A stretch of DNA of 64,000 nt, taken from the NCBI RefSeq assembly GCF_900117445.1, contig NZ_FPEJ01000013.1, forward strand, positions 372,001 through 436,000. The letters are read 5' to 3'. Below the pieces are notes generated by a model. That model saw nothing but the letters and a program-made list of their open reading frames with translations, was not told where the DNA came from and searched no databases. The translations under genes and the position numbers were made by a program. The DNA comes from Hyphomicrobium sp. NDB2Meth4 (lineage in GTDB: Bacteria; Pseudomonadota; Alphaproteobacteria; Rhizobiales; Hyphomicrobiaceae). This document shows, in pieces, positions 33,274 through 45,321 of this stretch (position 1 is its first letter; each line of letters begins with the position of its first letter).

Positions 33274-34407
33274 TCAAGTCCCCGCCACGGTCTCCGCGAT
33301 CAGCATGTCGACGACGCCGATCAGCGCGTCATCGACGCTCGCACCGTCCGCGAGCAGCCTCTGATAGCGCGCCACCTGTCGGTCCGCGCTCGTGCCGCCC
33401 GTCGCGATGACGAGCGCGTGCTTCACCTCGCGCTCGCAGCCCAGCACCGCCGCATCTTCCGCGATGAGATCGATCAGCTCGTCGATCAGAACCGCGAACG
33501 GCACCAGCGTGCCCTTGCCGAAATCGAACAGGTTCTCGCGCACGCCATAGCGCTGCGCCCGCCAGCGGTTCTCTTCGATCAAAAACGCGGGATACGAGCG
33601 CCACTTCTGGTTCGACAGCCGCAGTCGCCATAGCATGCGCAGCGTGCAGGCATAGAGCGCGGCAATCGAGATGGCATCGTCGATGCGCGTGCAGATGTCG
33701 GTGACGCGCATCTCCAGCGTCGGGAAGCGGCCGGATGGGCGCAAGTCCCACCAGATCTTCGTCGAGTCCTCGATCACCCCGTTGCGAGTCAGCACGTCGA
33801 CCGTGCGCTGATACTCCGAAAAGCTCTCGAAGCGCTGCGGCAGCCCGGTGCGCGGCAGCTCGTGAAACACCGCCAGCCGATAGCTCTTCAGCCCCGTGTC
33901 CTCGCCCTGCCAGAACGGGGAAGAGGTGGACAGCATCAGCAAGTGGGGCAGGAAGTATCGCACCTGGTTCATCAGGTCGATGCGCAGATCCTCGTCCTCG
34001 ATTGCAACGTGGACGTGCATGCCGCAGATGGCCAGCCGCCGCCCGATGCCGCCGAAGTCCTTGGCCAGCGACTGGTAACGGGCCTTCGGCGTGGTCTCGA
34101 GGCTGGAGCGGTCGGCAAACGGGTGCGTTGATGCAGCGATGGGCGCCATGGCATAGGTGCCCGCGATTTCGGCAATCGTCCGCCTCAGGCCGCCGAGCTC
34201 CTCCCGAGCCGCCTTGAAGTCCCGGTTGACGCCCGTCCCCACCTCGATCTGCGAGCGGAAAAACTCCGGCGCCACCTGCTTGCCGAGCGCATCCTCGCAA
34301 GCCTTCATCAGGGCCGCCGGCGCTGCGGCAAACCCCCGGCTTTCGAGGTCGACGAGGTGGTATTCCTCCTCGATCCCGAAGGTGAAGGACGGCTCCTTGA
34401 TGCCCAT
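33274..34407 (-). CDS. YbdK-type carboxylate-amine ligase, GCS2 family (377 aa)
   Basis: The N-terminal FTFGIEEEYHLVD supplies the metal/ATP-binding glutamates. CGMHVHVAIEDED, SSSPFWQGEDTGLKSYR and SGRFPTLEMRVTDICT are typical of glutamate-cysteine ligase family 2. YbdK has weak glutamate-cysteine ligase activity; the natural amine and acid are unknown. Plant-type or proteobacterial GshA is a different family. The gene stands alone, divergent from the DAHP synthase gene. Confidence 0.88.
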   Translation of the reverse strand: MGIKEPSFTFGIEEEYHLVDLESRGFAAAPAALMKACEDALGKQVAPEFFRSQIEVGTGVNRDFKAAREELGGLRRTIAEIAGTYAMAPIAASTHPFADRSSLETTPKARYQSLAKDFGGIGRRLAICGMHVHVAIEDEDLRIDLMNQVRYFLPHLLMLSTSSPFWQGEDTGLKSYRLAVFHELPRTGLPQRFESFSEYQRTVDVLTRNGVIEDSTKIWWDLRPSGRFPTLEMRVTDICTRIDDAISIAALYACTLRMLWRLRLSNQKWRSYPAFLIEENRWRAQRYGVRENLFDFGKGTLVPFAVLIDELIDLIAEDAAVLGCEREVKHALVIATGGTSADRQVARYQRLLADGASVDDALIGVVDMLIAETVAGT

Positions 34408-34604
34408 CGGCGTGGCCCTTGCGTCTATGCAACCCTATGGCGTCGGGAAGGCCGGTTTAGCGCCGTCTGCCCAGGACCGCTGGCCATGCTGGCCGAGGTA
34501 GCTTATATGCTGCGACAAATGGCATAATGCTCTTAAATCGATGCGCTTGCGTTACCCGCCGGGCCAATTCCGGCGCCACGCAAGGCGGCGCGGAGTGCTT
34601 GGAA

Positions 34605-36005
34605 ATGGCATTGACTTGGTCCCCGGATAGCTGGCGGTCGAAACCGATCGTTCAAGTGCCGGAATATCCTGACAAGGCGGCTCTGGACGAGGTTGAGGCG
34701 AAGCTCGCTTCCTTCCCGCCGCTGGTGTTCGCCGGCGAGGCGGACAAGCTGAAGCGTTCGTTGGCCGACGTCGCGGCCGGCAACGCCTTCCTCTTGCAGG
34801 GCGGCGACTGCGCCGAAAGCTTTGCCGAGCACAGCGCCAACCACATCCGCGAGCTGTTCCGCGTCTTCCTGCAGATGGCGGTCGTGCTCACCTATGCCGG
34901 CGGCCTTCCGGTGGTGAAGGTCGGCCGCGTCGCTGGCCAGTTCGCCAAGCCGCGTTCCTCGCCCACCGAGACGCGCGATGGCGTCGAGCTGCCGAGCTAC
35001 CGCGGTGACATCATCAACGGCGGCGGCTTCACATCCGAAGAGCGCATCCCCGATCCCAACCGCCAGCTCCAGGCCTATCGCCAGTCGGCGGCGACGCTCA
35101 ACCTTCTGCGCGCGTTCTCCGAGGGCGGCTACGCCAGCCTCGACAACGTGCTGCGCTGGCTGCTCGACTTCGAGAACAAGAGCCCGTTCGGCAAGAAATA
35201 CCGCGAGATGGGCGAGCAGATCCAGACGGCGCTGCAGTTCATGCGTTCGTGCGGCATCACCGAGGAAACCGTTCCGGCGCTGGGACGCACCACGTTCTTC
35301 ACCAGCCACGAGGCGCTGCTGCTCGGCTACGAGCAAGCGCTCGTCCGTCGCGACGAGGCCGGCGGCACGCAGGCGCCCTACGCCACGTCCGGGCACATGC
35401 TTTGGATCGGCGACCGCACGCGCCAGCCCGACCACGCGCACGTCGAATTCTGTCGCGGCATCCGCAATCCGATCGGCCTCAAGGTCGGTCCCTCGCTCGA
35501 TGCCGATGGCTTGCTGCGCCTGATCGACATCCTGAACCCGACCGACGAGCCCGGCCGCCTGACGCTGATCTGCCGCTTCGGCTCCGACAAGGTGGAAAAG
35601 CACCTGCCCGCCATCGTCCGCGCCGTGAAGCGCGACGGCCGCGAGGTCGTGTGGTCGTGCGATCCCATGCACGGCAACACCATCAGCGCTGCCAATGGCT
35701 TCAAGACGCGTCCGTTCGACCGCATCCTCAAAGAGGTGAACAGCTTCTTCGACGTGCACCGCGCGGAAGGCACCTATGCCGGCGGCATCCACGTCGAGAT
35801 GACCGGCTCGCCCGTCACCGAGTGCATCGGCGGCGCTGCGGCCAATATCTCCGAGGCCCAGCTCAATGAGCGTTACGACACGCTGTGCGACCCGCGCCTC
35901 AACGCCGACCAGGCGCTGGAGCTGGCTTTCCTCATCGCCGAGCGCCTGAAGCGCGACCGCGAGGAAGCCGCGAACTCGCCCGCGCCGATCACCGCGGTCG
36001 GTTGA
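34605..36005 (+). CDS. Class II 3-deoxy-7-phosphoheptulonate synthase (DAHP synthase, 466 aa)
   Basis: First step of the shikimate pathway, from phosphoenolpyruvate and erythrose 4-phosphate. The class II (plant-type) signature is present: [15 protein letters not shown] at the start, [14 protein letters not shown] with the metal cysteine, [37 protein letters not shown] and [10 protein letters not shown]. The ATG at 34605 has GGAG about 10 bases upstream and a family-like N-terminus; the upstream extension to 34527 is rejected. Confidence 0.94.
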   Translation: MALTWSPDSWRSKPIVQVPEYPDKAALDEVEAKLASFPPLVFAGEADKLKRSLADVAAGNAFLLQGGDCAESFAEHSANHIRELFRVFLQMAVVLTYAGGLPVVKVGRVAGQFAKPRSSPTETRDGVELPSYRGDIINGGGFTSEERIPDPNRQLQAYRQSAATLNLLRAFSEGGYASLDNVLRWLLDFENKSPFGKKYREMGEQIQTALQFMRSCGITEETVPALGRTTFFTSHEALLLGYEQALVRRDEAGGTQAPYATSGHMLWIGDRTRQPDHAHVEFCRGIRNPIGLKVGPSLDADGLLRLIDILNPTDEPGRLTLICRFGSDKVEKHLPAIVRAVKRDGREVVWSCDPMHGNTISAANGFKTRPFDRILKEVNSFFDVHRAEGTYAGGIHVEMTGSPVTECIGGAAANISEAQLNERYDTLCDPRLNADQALELAFLIAERLKRDREEAANSPAPITAVG

Positions 36006-36010
36006 GACTG

Positions 36011-36979
36011 TCAGGGTCGGGGCAGCGCCTCGACCCCCAGCAGCCACATGATCAGCGGCAGCGTCGCCAGCGACCCGAGCGTCGACATCAAAATGACGGC
36101 CGAGGTCACCGCGGCTGGCCGGCGGTAAAGCTCCGCCAGCATGAACGGACCCGTGCCGGTCGGCAGTGCGGCGAGCAGCGTCGCCATCACCGTCAGCCGC
36201 GGCGGCACTGAAAGCGCGACCGCGAGTGCCCACGTCAGCGCTGGGTGCACGATGAGCTTGATCCCGGCGACGCCCGCCGCCGTCCAGGCTTCCTTCACTG
36301 AGACCGGTCGCGGTCCGGCGAGGAACAGCCCGATCACCACCAGCGCGGCGGGGCTCGCCGCCCCGCCCAGCAGCTTCAGGAATGTCTCCGCAGCGGCGGG
36401 GAGAGGCAATCCGCTGAGATTGTAAACGACCCCCAGAACCGGCGCGACGAGTAGCGGATTGCGCGCCAGCGCGCCGCCAACCTTGGCCGCCAGCTTCAGC
36501 GGATGTGCCTCATCGTGGCTGCCGACTTCCACCAGCACGATGGCCGAGGCGAACAGCACGCACACCGTGAGGATCGACGCGATCGTCACCGGCACCAGGC
36601 CGTCTTGCCCGTACAGCGTCAGGAACAGCGGAAAGCCCATGTACGCCGTGTTGGCGTAAGAGCCGAGCAGGGCATCGATCCCCGCAGATGCAAGCGGGCG
36701 CCCCATCGCCAGGCTTACCGCGACGGTGCCGAAGAACACCGCCCCGCAGGCGAGACCGAACGCGGCGACGAACCCCGGCTGCATCAAATCGTGCCACTTC
36801 GCGTGCGCCATCACGTCGAACAGCAGGGCAGGCAGCGCCAGATAGACGACGAACTTGTTGAGCTCCGACACGGCGGCAGCGCCGATATGGTCCCCGCGCC
36901 TCGCGATGTAGCCGCACAGGATCAGCGCGAAGATCGGCGCAACGATTGTGATGAGCGACAGCACCTGGGCACCCGTCAT
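36011..36979 (-). CDS. AEC family transporter (322 aa)
   Basis: A ten-helix membrane protein of the auxin efflux carrier/malonate family: IVAPIFALILCGYIARR at the N-terminus, FVVYLALPALLFDVMA, GSYANTAYMGFPL and a C-terminal half with ALPTGTGPFMLAELY. Bacterial relatives carry malonate or other carboxylates; the substrate is not deducible. Its 3' end is 6 bases from the convergent DAHP synthase gene. Confidence 0.85.
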   Translation of the reverse strand: MTGAQVLSLITIVAPIFALILCGYIARRGDHIGAAAVSELNKFVVYLALPALLFDVMAHAKWHDLMQPGFVAAFGLACGAVFFGTVAVSLAMGRPLASAGIDALLGSYANTAYMGFPLFLTLYGQDGLVPVTIASILTVCVLFASAIVLVEVGSHDEAHPLKLAAKVGGALARNPLLVAPVLGVVYNLSGLPLPAAAETFLKLLGGAASPAALVVIGLFLAGPRPVSVKEAWTAAGVAGIKLIVHPALTWALAVALSVPPRLTVMATLLAALPTGTGPFMLAELYRRPAAVTSAVILMSTLGSLATLPLIMWLLGVEALPRP

Positions 36980-37122
36980 GCAAGGCGATACTTGGAGCGC
37001 ATCAGCCGCAGAAGAGGAAGGCTTTCGACGGCATGCTTAGGACCTGACGCCGTGCCGGTCCAGAGCCGCCTCCACCGCGCGGCCGCTTGCCGCTGGACCC
37101 CGGAGCCCACCGGCCCTAAATC

Positions 37123-38811
37123 ATGGCTATGAACTCTCCTCAGGCGGAAGCCGTGCCGTCCTCTCTCAAGATCGCGCTCGCGCAAGCAAACCCTACCGTC
37201 GGCGACATCGACGGCAACATCGCCAAGCTGCGCGAGCTGCGCGCGCGCGCCGCCACGCTGGGCGCTGACCTCATCGTCTTCCCCGAGCTGTTCATCACTG
37301 GCTATCCGCCCGAGGATCTGGTGCTGAAGCCGGCTTTCACCGTCGCCGCTCGCGCAGCCGTCGAAGCGCTCGCCCGCGATCTCGGCCCCGGTCCCGCCGT
37401 GCTCACTGGCACCGTCTGGCCCGAGGAGGGACGCGTCTACAACGCAGCGGTGCTGATCGACAACGGCGCCGTCGAGGCCGTCCGCTTCAAGGTCGACCTG
37501 CCCAACTACGGCGTGTTCGATGAAAAGCGCGTCTTCGCCGCCGGCGCGCTTCCCGGCCCGGTGAGCTGCCGCGGCGTGCGCATCGGCGTCCCCATCTGCG
37601 AGGACGTCTGGGGCACCGAGGTCGTGGAATGCCTCGCCGAGACCGGCGCTGAGATCATCATCTCGCCCAACGGCTCGCCCTTCGATTGGACCAAGCCCGA
37701 CGTGCGCATGAACATCGCCGTCGCCCGCGTCATCGAAAGCGGCCTGCCGCTCGTCTACCTCAACCAGATCGGCGGCCAGGACGAGCTGGTGTTCGACGGC
37801 GCATCGTTCGTAGTCAACGCCGACCGTAGCCTCGCCGTGCAGATGCCGGCCTGGGAGGAGGGGCTCGCGCTCACCGAATGGACGCGCACCGATGAAGGCT
37901 GGGTGTGCGCGACGGGCGAACGCGCGGTTCTCGAGCAGGGCGACGCCGCGGCTTATCAGGCCTGCGTGCTCGGCGTGCGCGACTACGTCGACAAGAACGG
38001 ATTCCCTGGCGTCATCCTCGGCCTTTCCGGCGGCATCGACAGCGCGCTCGTGGCAGCTATCGCCGTCGATGCGCTGGGACCTGCCCGCGTCCGCGCCGTG
38101 ATGATGCCTTACCGCTATACCTCGGATGCCAGCATCCGCGACGCCGCCGATTGTGCCAAAGCGCTCGGCGTCACCTACCAGACATTGCCCATCGAGGACG
38201 CCGTCGCGGGGCTCACCAAAGCGCTCGAGCCAGCGCTCAAAGGCACCAACGCCGACACCACCGAAGAGAACCTGCAGGCCCGCGCACGCGGCATCATTCT
38301 CATGGCGCTATCCAACAAGTTCGGCGGCATGGTGCTGACCACCGGCAACAAGTCCGAGATGTCGGTCGGCTATGCCACGCTCTATGGCGACATGAACGGC
38401 GGCTACAATCCGGTCAAAGACCTCTACAAGATGGAGGTCTACCGCCTCGCGCGCTGGCGCAACGCGCACGTTCCCAAGGGTGGCAAGGGACCAGCGGGTG
38501 AGGTGATTCCGCAGTCCATCATCACCAAAGTGCCGACCGCCGAGCTGCGCCCTAACCAGACCGACCAGGATTCGCTACCCGCCTACGCGGTGCTCGACGA
38601 TATCCTCTCCTGTCTCGTCGAGAAGGAGATGCCGCTAGCCGACATCATCGCCCGCGGCCATCCCCCCGAAACCGTGAAGCACATCGAGCGGCTGCTCTAT
38701 CTTGCAGAGTACAAACGCCGGCAGGCGCCTCCGGGCGTGAAGATCTCACCGCGCAACTTCGGTCGCGATCGGCGCTATCCCATCGTCAATAAGTTCCGCG
38801 AACCGCTGTAA
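37123..38811 (+). CDS. nadE: Glutamine-dependent NAD+ synthetase (562 aa)
   Basis: Two domains. An N-terminal nitrilase-type glutaminase has the Glu-Lys-Cys triad in FPELFITGYPPEDL, FKVDLPNYGVFDEKRVF and GVPICEDVWG. A C-terminal synthetase has the PP-loop GLSGGIDSALVAAIAVDALG, then LTTGNKSEMSVGYATLYGD. It amidates nicotinic acid adenine dinucleotide in the cytoplasm. The ATG at 37123 or the second at 37129 could start. The gene ends before a perfect hairpin. Confidence 0.95.
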   Translation: MAMNSPQAEAVPSSLKIALAQANPTVGDIDGNIAKLRELRARAATLGADLIVFPELFITGYPPEDLVLKPAFTVAARAAVEALARDLGPGPAVLTGTVWPEEGRVYNAAVLIDNGAVEAVRFKVDLPNYGVFDEKRVFAAGALPGPVSCRGVRIGVPICEDVWGTEVVECLAETGAEIIISPNGSPFDWTKPDVRMNIAVARVIESGLPLVYLNQIGGQDELVFDGASFVVNADRSLAVQMPAWEEGLALTEWTRTDEGWVCATGERAVLEQGDAAAYQACVLGVRDYVDKNGFPGVILGLSGGIDSALVAAIAVDALGPARVRAVMMPYRYTSDASIRDAADCAKALGVTYQTLPIEDAVAGLTKALEPALKGTNADTTEENLQARARGIILMALSNKFGGMVLTTGNKSEMSVGYATLYGDMNGGYNPVKDLYKMEVYRLARWRNAHVPKGGKGPAGEVIPQSIITKVPTAELRPNQTDQDSLPAYAVLDDILSCLVEKEMPLADIIARGHPPETVKHIERLLYLAEYKRRQAPPGVKISPRNFGRDRRYPIVNKFREPL

Positions 38812-38847
38812 GTCGCTTTACGACCAGAATCGACAGTAGATGCAAGT

Positions 38848-38873
38848 CGTTCGCTTTAGCAGACAAGCGAACG
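38848..38873 (+). terminator. Hairpin after nadE
   Basis: CGTTCGCTT (38848-38856) and AAGCGAACG (38865-38873) are exact reverse complements around 8 bases, 36 bases after the nadE stop and upstream of the porin gene. No T tract follows. Confidence 0.5.
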
Positions 38874-38954
38874 GGCCCGCGCGACTCTACCGACACACAA
38901 GTGTTGGACGAATCAGCCCTTAATGCGATCCGAACCCAAGCTTCGGACGCCAAC

Positions 38955-40340
38955 ATGCCCACTCATCGTCGCTCTCCGCTGGCCACGCTCTTTCTCGGCG
39001 CCCTCATCTTCGCGCTCCCGGCTTGGCACGCGACGGCGAAGGCCGATGGTTCCGACACTTGCTGCGCTGACCTTGAAGCGCGCATCGCCGAGCTGGAAGA
39101 GACGACGGCGCGCAAGGGCAACCGCAAAGTTTCGCTCACGGTTTCGGGCTGGGTGAACGAGGCAATGTTCATCTGGGACGACGGTGTCGACCACGACGCT
39201 TACATCGGCACCAACTACGTCGAGCAGTCGCGCTTCCGCTTTATCGGCGAGGCGAAGATCAGCAAGGACTGGACCGCCGGCTACATCATCGAAGTCGGCG
39301 TGCAGGGCCATCCCTCGAACCGTTGGGATCAGGACAACATCGCCTCGCAAAGCGCCTCCGAGGCCAATCGCGAGTACGCGCTCAACCTGCGCAAGAGCAA
39401 CTGGTACTTCAAGAGCAAGACATACGGAAAGCTCGCCGTTGGTCTCGATGCGATGGCGACCTACCACTTGCTCGACGACGCCGATCCAACGCTCACCCGT
39501 AACGTGAACGACGTCGAAGGCACCGGCGTATTCCTCGCCGCGTTCCGTTTGCGCAGCGATGGTCAGTATATCGGCAATCTGCGCTGGACCGACGCACTGC
39601 GCGGAATAGCGAACTCCACTCCAGGCGACGGACTCCGCCGCGATGTCATTCGCTACGACACGCCCGAGTGGCACGGCTTCAGCGGCGCGGCCGCCATTGG
39701 CGAGACCTACATCGGCGACCTGATGGCACAGTACAAGAATGATATCGGCGACTACACCGTCATCGTCCGCGGCGGCTATGGCTGGAGCAACGATCCAGGC
39801 ACCATGATGGACGGCCCGAACGGCACGTTCGTCGTAGGCGGTACGTCGTGCATATCTGGCAGCACCACTCTTACCTCGAAGCCGGACTTCCACTGCCGTT
39901 GGGGCGGTGTCGGCTCGACCGTGATGCACAACCCCACCGGTTTGTTCCTCTATGGTGGCTGGGGCCAGTTCACCACCACGACGGAGCACGTGTTCCCCGC
40001 AGGAATCCAGTTCCTCTCGACCAGCAACATGTTCTTCCTGCAGCCCGGCATCGAGCGCCAGTGGAACAGCCTCGGCAAGACCAACATCTTCACTGAATAC
40101 CGCCGCGACGATAGCGGTTCTGCCGTCGGCAAGACGGTGTCGGCCAACGTCGACACTTGGCAGGCGGGCGTCGTCCAGAAAATCGACGCCGCGGATATGC
40201 TCGTCTACCTCGTCTATCAGAACTCCAGCGGCGACGTGTTCGGCAACGAGGTGACGGAAAAGGCCAAGGGCGCCCCGGTCGGCAAGACCAGTCTCGATCC
40301 GTTCCAGATCGTCGTCGTCGGCTCGAAAATCAATTTCTGA
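38955..40340 (+). CDS. Rhizobiales-type outer-membrane porin (461 aa)
   Basis: A signal peptide (about 1-31) is followed by a short coiled-coil segment DLEARIAELEETTARKGNRK and the porin start VSLTVSGWVNEAMFIWDDG, then a beta-strand pattern to the final FQIVVVGSKINF with terminal Phe, as needed for outer-membrane insertion. General diffusion of small solutes is likely. The ATG at 38955 begins a good signal sequence; the in-frame GTG at 38901 adds 18 unlike residues. Confidence 0.85.
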   Translation: MPTHRRSPLATLFLGALIFALPAWHATAKADGSDTCCADLEARIAELEETTARKGNRKVSLTVSGWVNEAMFIWDDGVDHDAYIGTNYVEQSRFRFIGEAKISKDWTAGYIIEVGVQGHPSNRWDQDNIASQSASEANREYALNLRKSNWYFKSKTYGKLAVGLDAMATYHLLDDADPTLTRNVNDVEGTGVFLAAFRLRSDGQYIGNLRWTDALRGIANSTPGDGLRRDVIRYDTPEWHGFSGAAAIGETYIGDLMAQYKNDIGDYTVIVRGGYGWSNDPGTMMDGPNGTFVVGGTSCISGSTTLTSKPDFHCRWGGVGSTVMHNPTGLFLYGGWGQFTTTTEHVFPAGIQFLSTSNMFFLQPGIERQWNSLGKTNIFTEYRRDDSGSAVGKTVSANVDTWQAGVVQKIDAADMLVYLVYQNSSGDVFGNEVTEKAKGAPVGKTSLDPFQIVVVGSKINF

Positions 40341-40468
40341 GGCCAGTAGCGAAGGCCACAAGCCCGTAAAATGCCCTTGTGGCTGGGTTCGGTTGCAGCT
40401 TCGCCCTTGAGTTCTCGCAAACGGCCTCTATAGGTTGCCGCATCCTCAACTCCTCCGCAGCAGCCCCG

Positions 40469-41836
40469 ATGTCCGTCACCGTCCGCTTCGCGCCGAGCCC
40501 GACCGGGCGCCTTCATGTCGGCAACATTCGCACCGCGCTGCTCAATTGGCTGTTCGCGCGCAAGTCGAATGGTGCCTTTCTGCTGCGCCTCGACGATACC
40601 GACATTCAGCGCTCCACGCTGGAGTTCGCCGACGGTATCCGCCGCGATCTCGAATGGCTCGGCTTGTTCTGGTCGCGCGAGGAGCGTCAGTCCGATCGCA
40701 CCGACCGATACGTCGCCGCGGCCGAGCTACTGAAAAAGAACGGCCGGCTCTACGCCTGCTACGAGAGCGAGGACGAGCTCGACCGCAAGCGCAAGCGCCA
40801 GCTCGCGCGCGGACTGCCGCCGATCTACGATCGCACCGGACTGAAGCTCACCGACGCTGACCGCGCGGCACTCGAAGCCGAAGGACGCAAGCCGCATTGG
40901 CGTTTTCGCTTGAACAATTCCGATACAGCCGATCTGGCCCCGCTCCCGACTATCGTTTCCTGGAACGATCTCATCCGCGGCGACCAGACTGTCGACGTCG
41001 GCTCCCTGTCTGATCCGGTCGTGATCCGCGCGGACGGCTCGTTCCTTTATACGTTCACAAGCGTCATCGATGACGCCGAGTTCGGCATCACCCACGTCAT
41101 CCGTGGCGAGGACCACGTCACCAACACGGGCGTGCAGATCGAATTATTCGATGCGCTGGGGAAGGAGCCGCCTGCATTCGGCCATCACAGCTTGCTCATC
41201 GGCGCGGATGGACACGCACTGTCGAAGCGTCTCGGTGCGCTATCGATCGAAAGCCTGCGCGAAGATGGCCTAGAGCCTATGGCGCTCGCCAGTTATACGG
41301 CGCTCATCGGCACGTCCGACGCCATCGAGCCGTACGCGAGCCTCGATGATCTCGCCCGCCACTTCGCGTTCGAGAAGATTTCGACCGGCCCCGCGCGCTT
41401 CGACCCCGCGGAGTTGAAGGCCCTCAACGCGCGCCTGCTTCATAATACGCCGTTCGAAGAGGTCTCCGAACGGCTCGGCACTCTCGGCGTCGGCGGCGGT
41501 GCAGGCTTCTGGAATGCGGTGCGCGGCAATCTGAACGTGCTGGCTGATGCCAAGGATTGGTGGCGGATCGTCGACGGCGACATCGCGCCCACCATTGAGG
41601 ACGGCGATCTCACGAGCAAGGCGGCCGCTCTTCTGCCGGCCGAGCCATGGGACGACACCACGTGGGATACTTGGATTGCGGCCCTGAAGACAGCGAGCGG
41701 CCGCAAGGGCCGCGCGCTGTTCCATCCCCTTCGGCTTGCTTTGACTGGGCGTGAAGACGGCCCTGAGCTGAAGACACTGCTGCCGTTGATCGGTTATGCA
41801 AAAGCCGAAGCGCGATTGCTCGGGCGCGGGGCATAA
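40469..41836 (+). CDS. gltX: Glutamate--tRNA ligase (455 aa)
   Basis: A class I synthetase: [20 protein letters not shown] contains the HIGH-like HVGN, and HALSKRLGA is the KMSKS-like loop; [13 protein letters not shown] and a C-terminal anticodon-binding domain follow. Many Alphaproteobacteria carry two gltX genes, one charging tRNA-Gln; the slightly short C-terminus and the variant SKRLG loop cannot settle which this is. The ATG at 40469 begins the conserved region. Confidence 0.92.
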   Translation: MSVTVRFAPSPTGRLHVGNIRTALLNWLFARKSNGAFLLRLDDTDIQRSTLEFADGIRRDLEWLGLFWSREERQSDRTDRYVAAAELLKKNGRLYACYESEDELDRKRKRQLARGLPPIYDRTGLKLTDADRAALEAEGRKPHWRFRLNNSDTADLAPLPTIVSWNDLIRGDQTVDVGSLSDPVVIRADGSFLYTFTSVIDDAEFGITHVIRGEDHVTNTGVQIELFDALGKEPPAFGHHSLLIGADGHALSKRLGALSIESLREDGLEPMALASYTALIGTSDAIEPYASLDDLARHFAFEKISTGPARFDPAELKALNARLLHNTPFEEVSERLGTLGVGGGAGFWNAVRGNLNVLADAKDWWRIVDGDIAPTIEDGDLTSKAAALLPAEPWDDTTWDTWIAALKTASGRKGRALFHPLRLALTGREDGPELKTLLPLIGYAKAEARLLGRGA

Positions 41837-41857
41837 ACGTCGCGCCGCGCGCGCAGC

Positions 41858-42418
41858 TCAATGCATGATGTCGGCACGCCCAGTGGGCGCACGGCGCATG
41901 ATCGCGATTGCCAGCTCCCGTCCCGACGGCATCGCCCAAACGCTCTGGCGCACCTGTAGGAAGTCGAGCCGCTCGAAGAACCCCACTGCGTTGAGCGTGG
42001 CGTTCGTCTCCAGTGCGCGGAAGCCGGCAGCGGCTGTCTCGTCGACGAGGTATTCGCCAAGCCGCGAACCGATGCCTTGTCCGGTGAACAGCGGATGCAC
42101 GAAGATGGCCAGTACGCGAGCTGTCGGGCTGTTCTCCTCGCCTGGGCTCCACGCGGCCATGCCCACCATCTCCGAACCGACCCACGCCCCATACGCGCGG
42201 TTGCCCAGCAGCAGATCGCTGTAGTGCGGACTGCGCACGAACTCGGTGAACGCGCTCGTCTCGGCTTCGCCGTACGAACCCTTGGCGCCTCTCAGAAATG
42301 CCGAGCTTACGACGTAGCGCGCTGTGGAAAGATGATCGACGTCCAGCGGACGTATCTCGAGCAATTGAAGCAGGCTGTCAGGAGCGCTGGAGATATGCAT
42401 TGGACAGCCTTCCGTCAT
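41858..42418 (-). CDS. GNAT family N-acetyltransferase (186 aa)
   Basis: The acetyl-CoA-binding segment ARVLAIFVHPLFTGQGIGSRLGEYL contains the Q/RxxGxG/A signature and is followed by NAVGFFERLDF. The acceptor is unknown. An in-frame ATG at residue 7 (MHISSAP) is an alternative start. Converges with gltX with a 21-base gap. Confidence 0.82.
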   Translation of the reverse strand: MTEGCPMHISSAPDSLLQLLEIRPLDVDHLSTARYVVSSAFLRGAKGSYGEAETSAFTEFVRSPHYSDLLLGNRAYGAWVGSEMVGMAAWSPGEENSPTARVLAIFVHPLFTGQGIGSRLGEYLVDETAAAGFRALETNATLNAVGFFERLDFLQVRQSVWAMPSGRELAIAIMRRAPTGRADIMH

Positions 42419-42451
42419 TTCCTTTTTTGGGGCGGCCTGCCTGCGCCCCCA

Positions 42452-43540
42452 TCACTGTTGTCGTCGCGCGTCGGCCTCTGAGCGAGCTTCCCATCCGGTG
42501 ACGGAATCTGCGCCGATGCTCCCATCGGCACGCTTGCTCTGATTGGGGTCCGCGTATTCGGCTTCCTTGCACGAGCAGCCCTTCACCAGCTCCTTGCGGT
42601 AGCGGAATGCTGTCTTGAGGTCGGTGTACGGCTGCTGGCTTTGGAACGAGACCGATTGGTCCATGCCCGCGCCAGGGTTCTGGTAGTAGTAGAGTTCTGC
42701 AGGTGCCGCGCACTTGGATTGGCACGCCTGAGCGTCCTGTTCGAAATGGCTCGGCAGCGTCGAGAAGCTCACCGGAAAATAATAGCCGTCGCACAGGCGC
42801 ACGCACACCGTGCGATATGTGGCCCCTGATGAACCATAGCCGGTCCAGCGGTTCGAGAAGCTGCCGCCTTCGTCCTCGTCCTGCCAGATCGAGCCGCCGC
42901 TGCCGCGGTCATAGCGGCGAGCCTCTTGGCTGTAGTTGGCGCCGCAGTTGTTGCGTGCCAGCTCGCGCACGATCTCTTCGCGATAGGAGCGCACGCTCGA
43001 ATTCTCGATCTGCTGTTGCTGCCCCTCGAGTTCGGACAGACGCCGCTGCGCCTGATCGCGCTGCTGCGCGATATCGAGACACCGCCGCGAGCGCCGCAGC
43101 GTCTTCGAGAACAGGAAGTACTCATAGCAGTCGGAGCGTTCCAGGTCCGACTGCGCCTGTTCGTAGGCGCGCTCGACTTGGCTCATCTCGGCTTCGATGG
43201 CAGGCAGGCGATCGCGTCCCCCGTTGGAGCGTTGCCCGTCCTGCACCAGACGTTGTTCGAGCTGCAGGCAGATCGGGTTCTTCGTCGACCAGTTTACCGC
43301 GGGGGCCTCTGCCGGCGGCGGAAGTTGCGCTCCCGGTGCCGGCTCCGGCATCGGCTGCTGCATCGGCTGCTGGCTCTGCTGCGGTTGGCGGTACACTGGC
43401 TCGTCAGGGATCGGCGGGCGTTCGGGTTCCGAGCTGCTCCACGGCCACCAGCCTTGCGCCAGCGCCGGATAGGCAGCCAGCGTCACCGCGGCGAGAACCG
43501 CGGCGCCGAGTGCATGCCGGCGGGCACGTGCTTTACGCAT
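42452..43540 (-). CDS. DUF2865 domain secreted protein (362 aa)
   Basis: A signal peptide (MRKARARRHALGAAVL to YPALAQG) leads to a Pro/Gln-rich linker, a helical coiled-coil stretch (about 90-190) and a C-terminal Cys-containing domain with RTVCVRLCDGYYFPVSFST and FEQDAQACQSKCAAPAELYYY, the DUF2865 pattern. Its function is unknown. The ATG at 43540 is favoured over 43567 because it directly precedes the signal sequence. Confidence 0.85.
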   Translation of the reverse strand: MRKARARRHALGAAVLAAVTLAAYPALAQGWWPWSSSEPERPPIPDEPVYRQPQQSQQPMQQPMPEPAPGAQLPPPAEAPAVNWSTKNPICLQLEQRLVQDGQRSNGGRDRLPAIEAEMSQVERAYEQAQSDLERSDCYEYFLFSKTLRRSRRCLDIAQQRDQAQRRLSELEGQQQQIENSSVRSYREEIVRELARNNCGANYSQEARRYDRGSGGSIWQDEDEGGSFSNRWTGYGSSGATYRTVCVRLCDGYYFPVSFSTLPSHFEQDAQACQSKCAAPAELYYYQNPGAGMDQSVSFQSQQPYTDLKTAFRYRKELVKGCSCKEAEYADPNQSKRADGSIGADSVTGWEARSEADARRQQ

Positions 43541-43902
43541 TCTGAAATCTGTCCTGCCCTTGGCCAAGGCCTGTCCGCCGCCCGTCGTAAGGCGCCGTTC
43601 AACTATGAATTCCTGGGGTTAGGGGGTCAATGCGGAGCAATTGGGGCGGCTGGTCGCGCCTATCCCATCAATTGAGATTAAGCTCTACTTCCGGGCGGAC
43701 CATGCGCCTTGACGAGGGGAGGGGGTTTTGCGCATAACGGCGCCATGAAGCGCAAGCTGCCCACACACGCCGTCAATCAGTGCGGCATTATCATTATTAC
43801 GAGCTAGCTGTAAACCGCTGGCGCGTGGCGCGCTTCTTTGCCCAAATCCTGAGACAGAGAAATCGCCTCCGTTAGCGGCTCCCGGCGACACTAGGGACCG
43901 TC
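43541..43902. other. Non-coding gap between the DUF2865 and cysS genes
   Basis: This 362-base stretch contains no convincing gene. A 20-codon frame at 43745 (MKRKLPTHAVNQCGIIIITS) has no ribosome site and no family-like content. Divergent promoters for the two flanking genes must lie here, but I see no clear boxes. Confidence 0.5.

Positions 43903-45317
<1,415 letters not shown>

Positions 45318-45321
<4 letters not shown>

Noticed and set aside
34533-36233. 566-codon minus-strand frame over the DAHP synthase gene
   Set aside because: Antisense shadow; low-complexity composition.
43745-43807. 20-codon frame (MKRKLPTHAVNQCGIIIITS) upstream of cysS as a leader peptide
   Set aside because: Only one Cys codon, no ribosome site, and no terminator-like hairpins after it.
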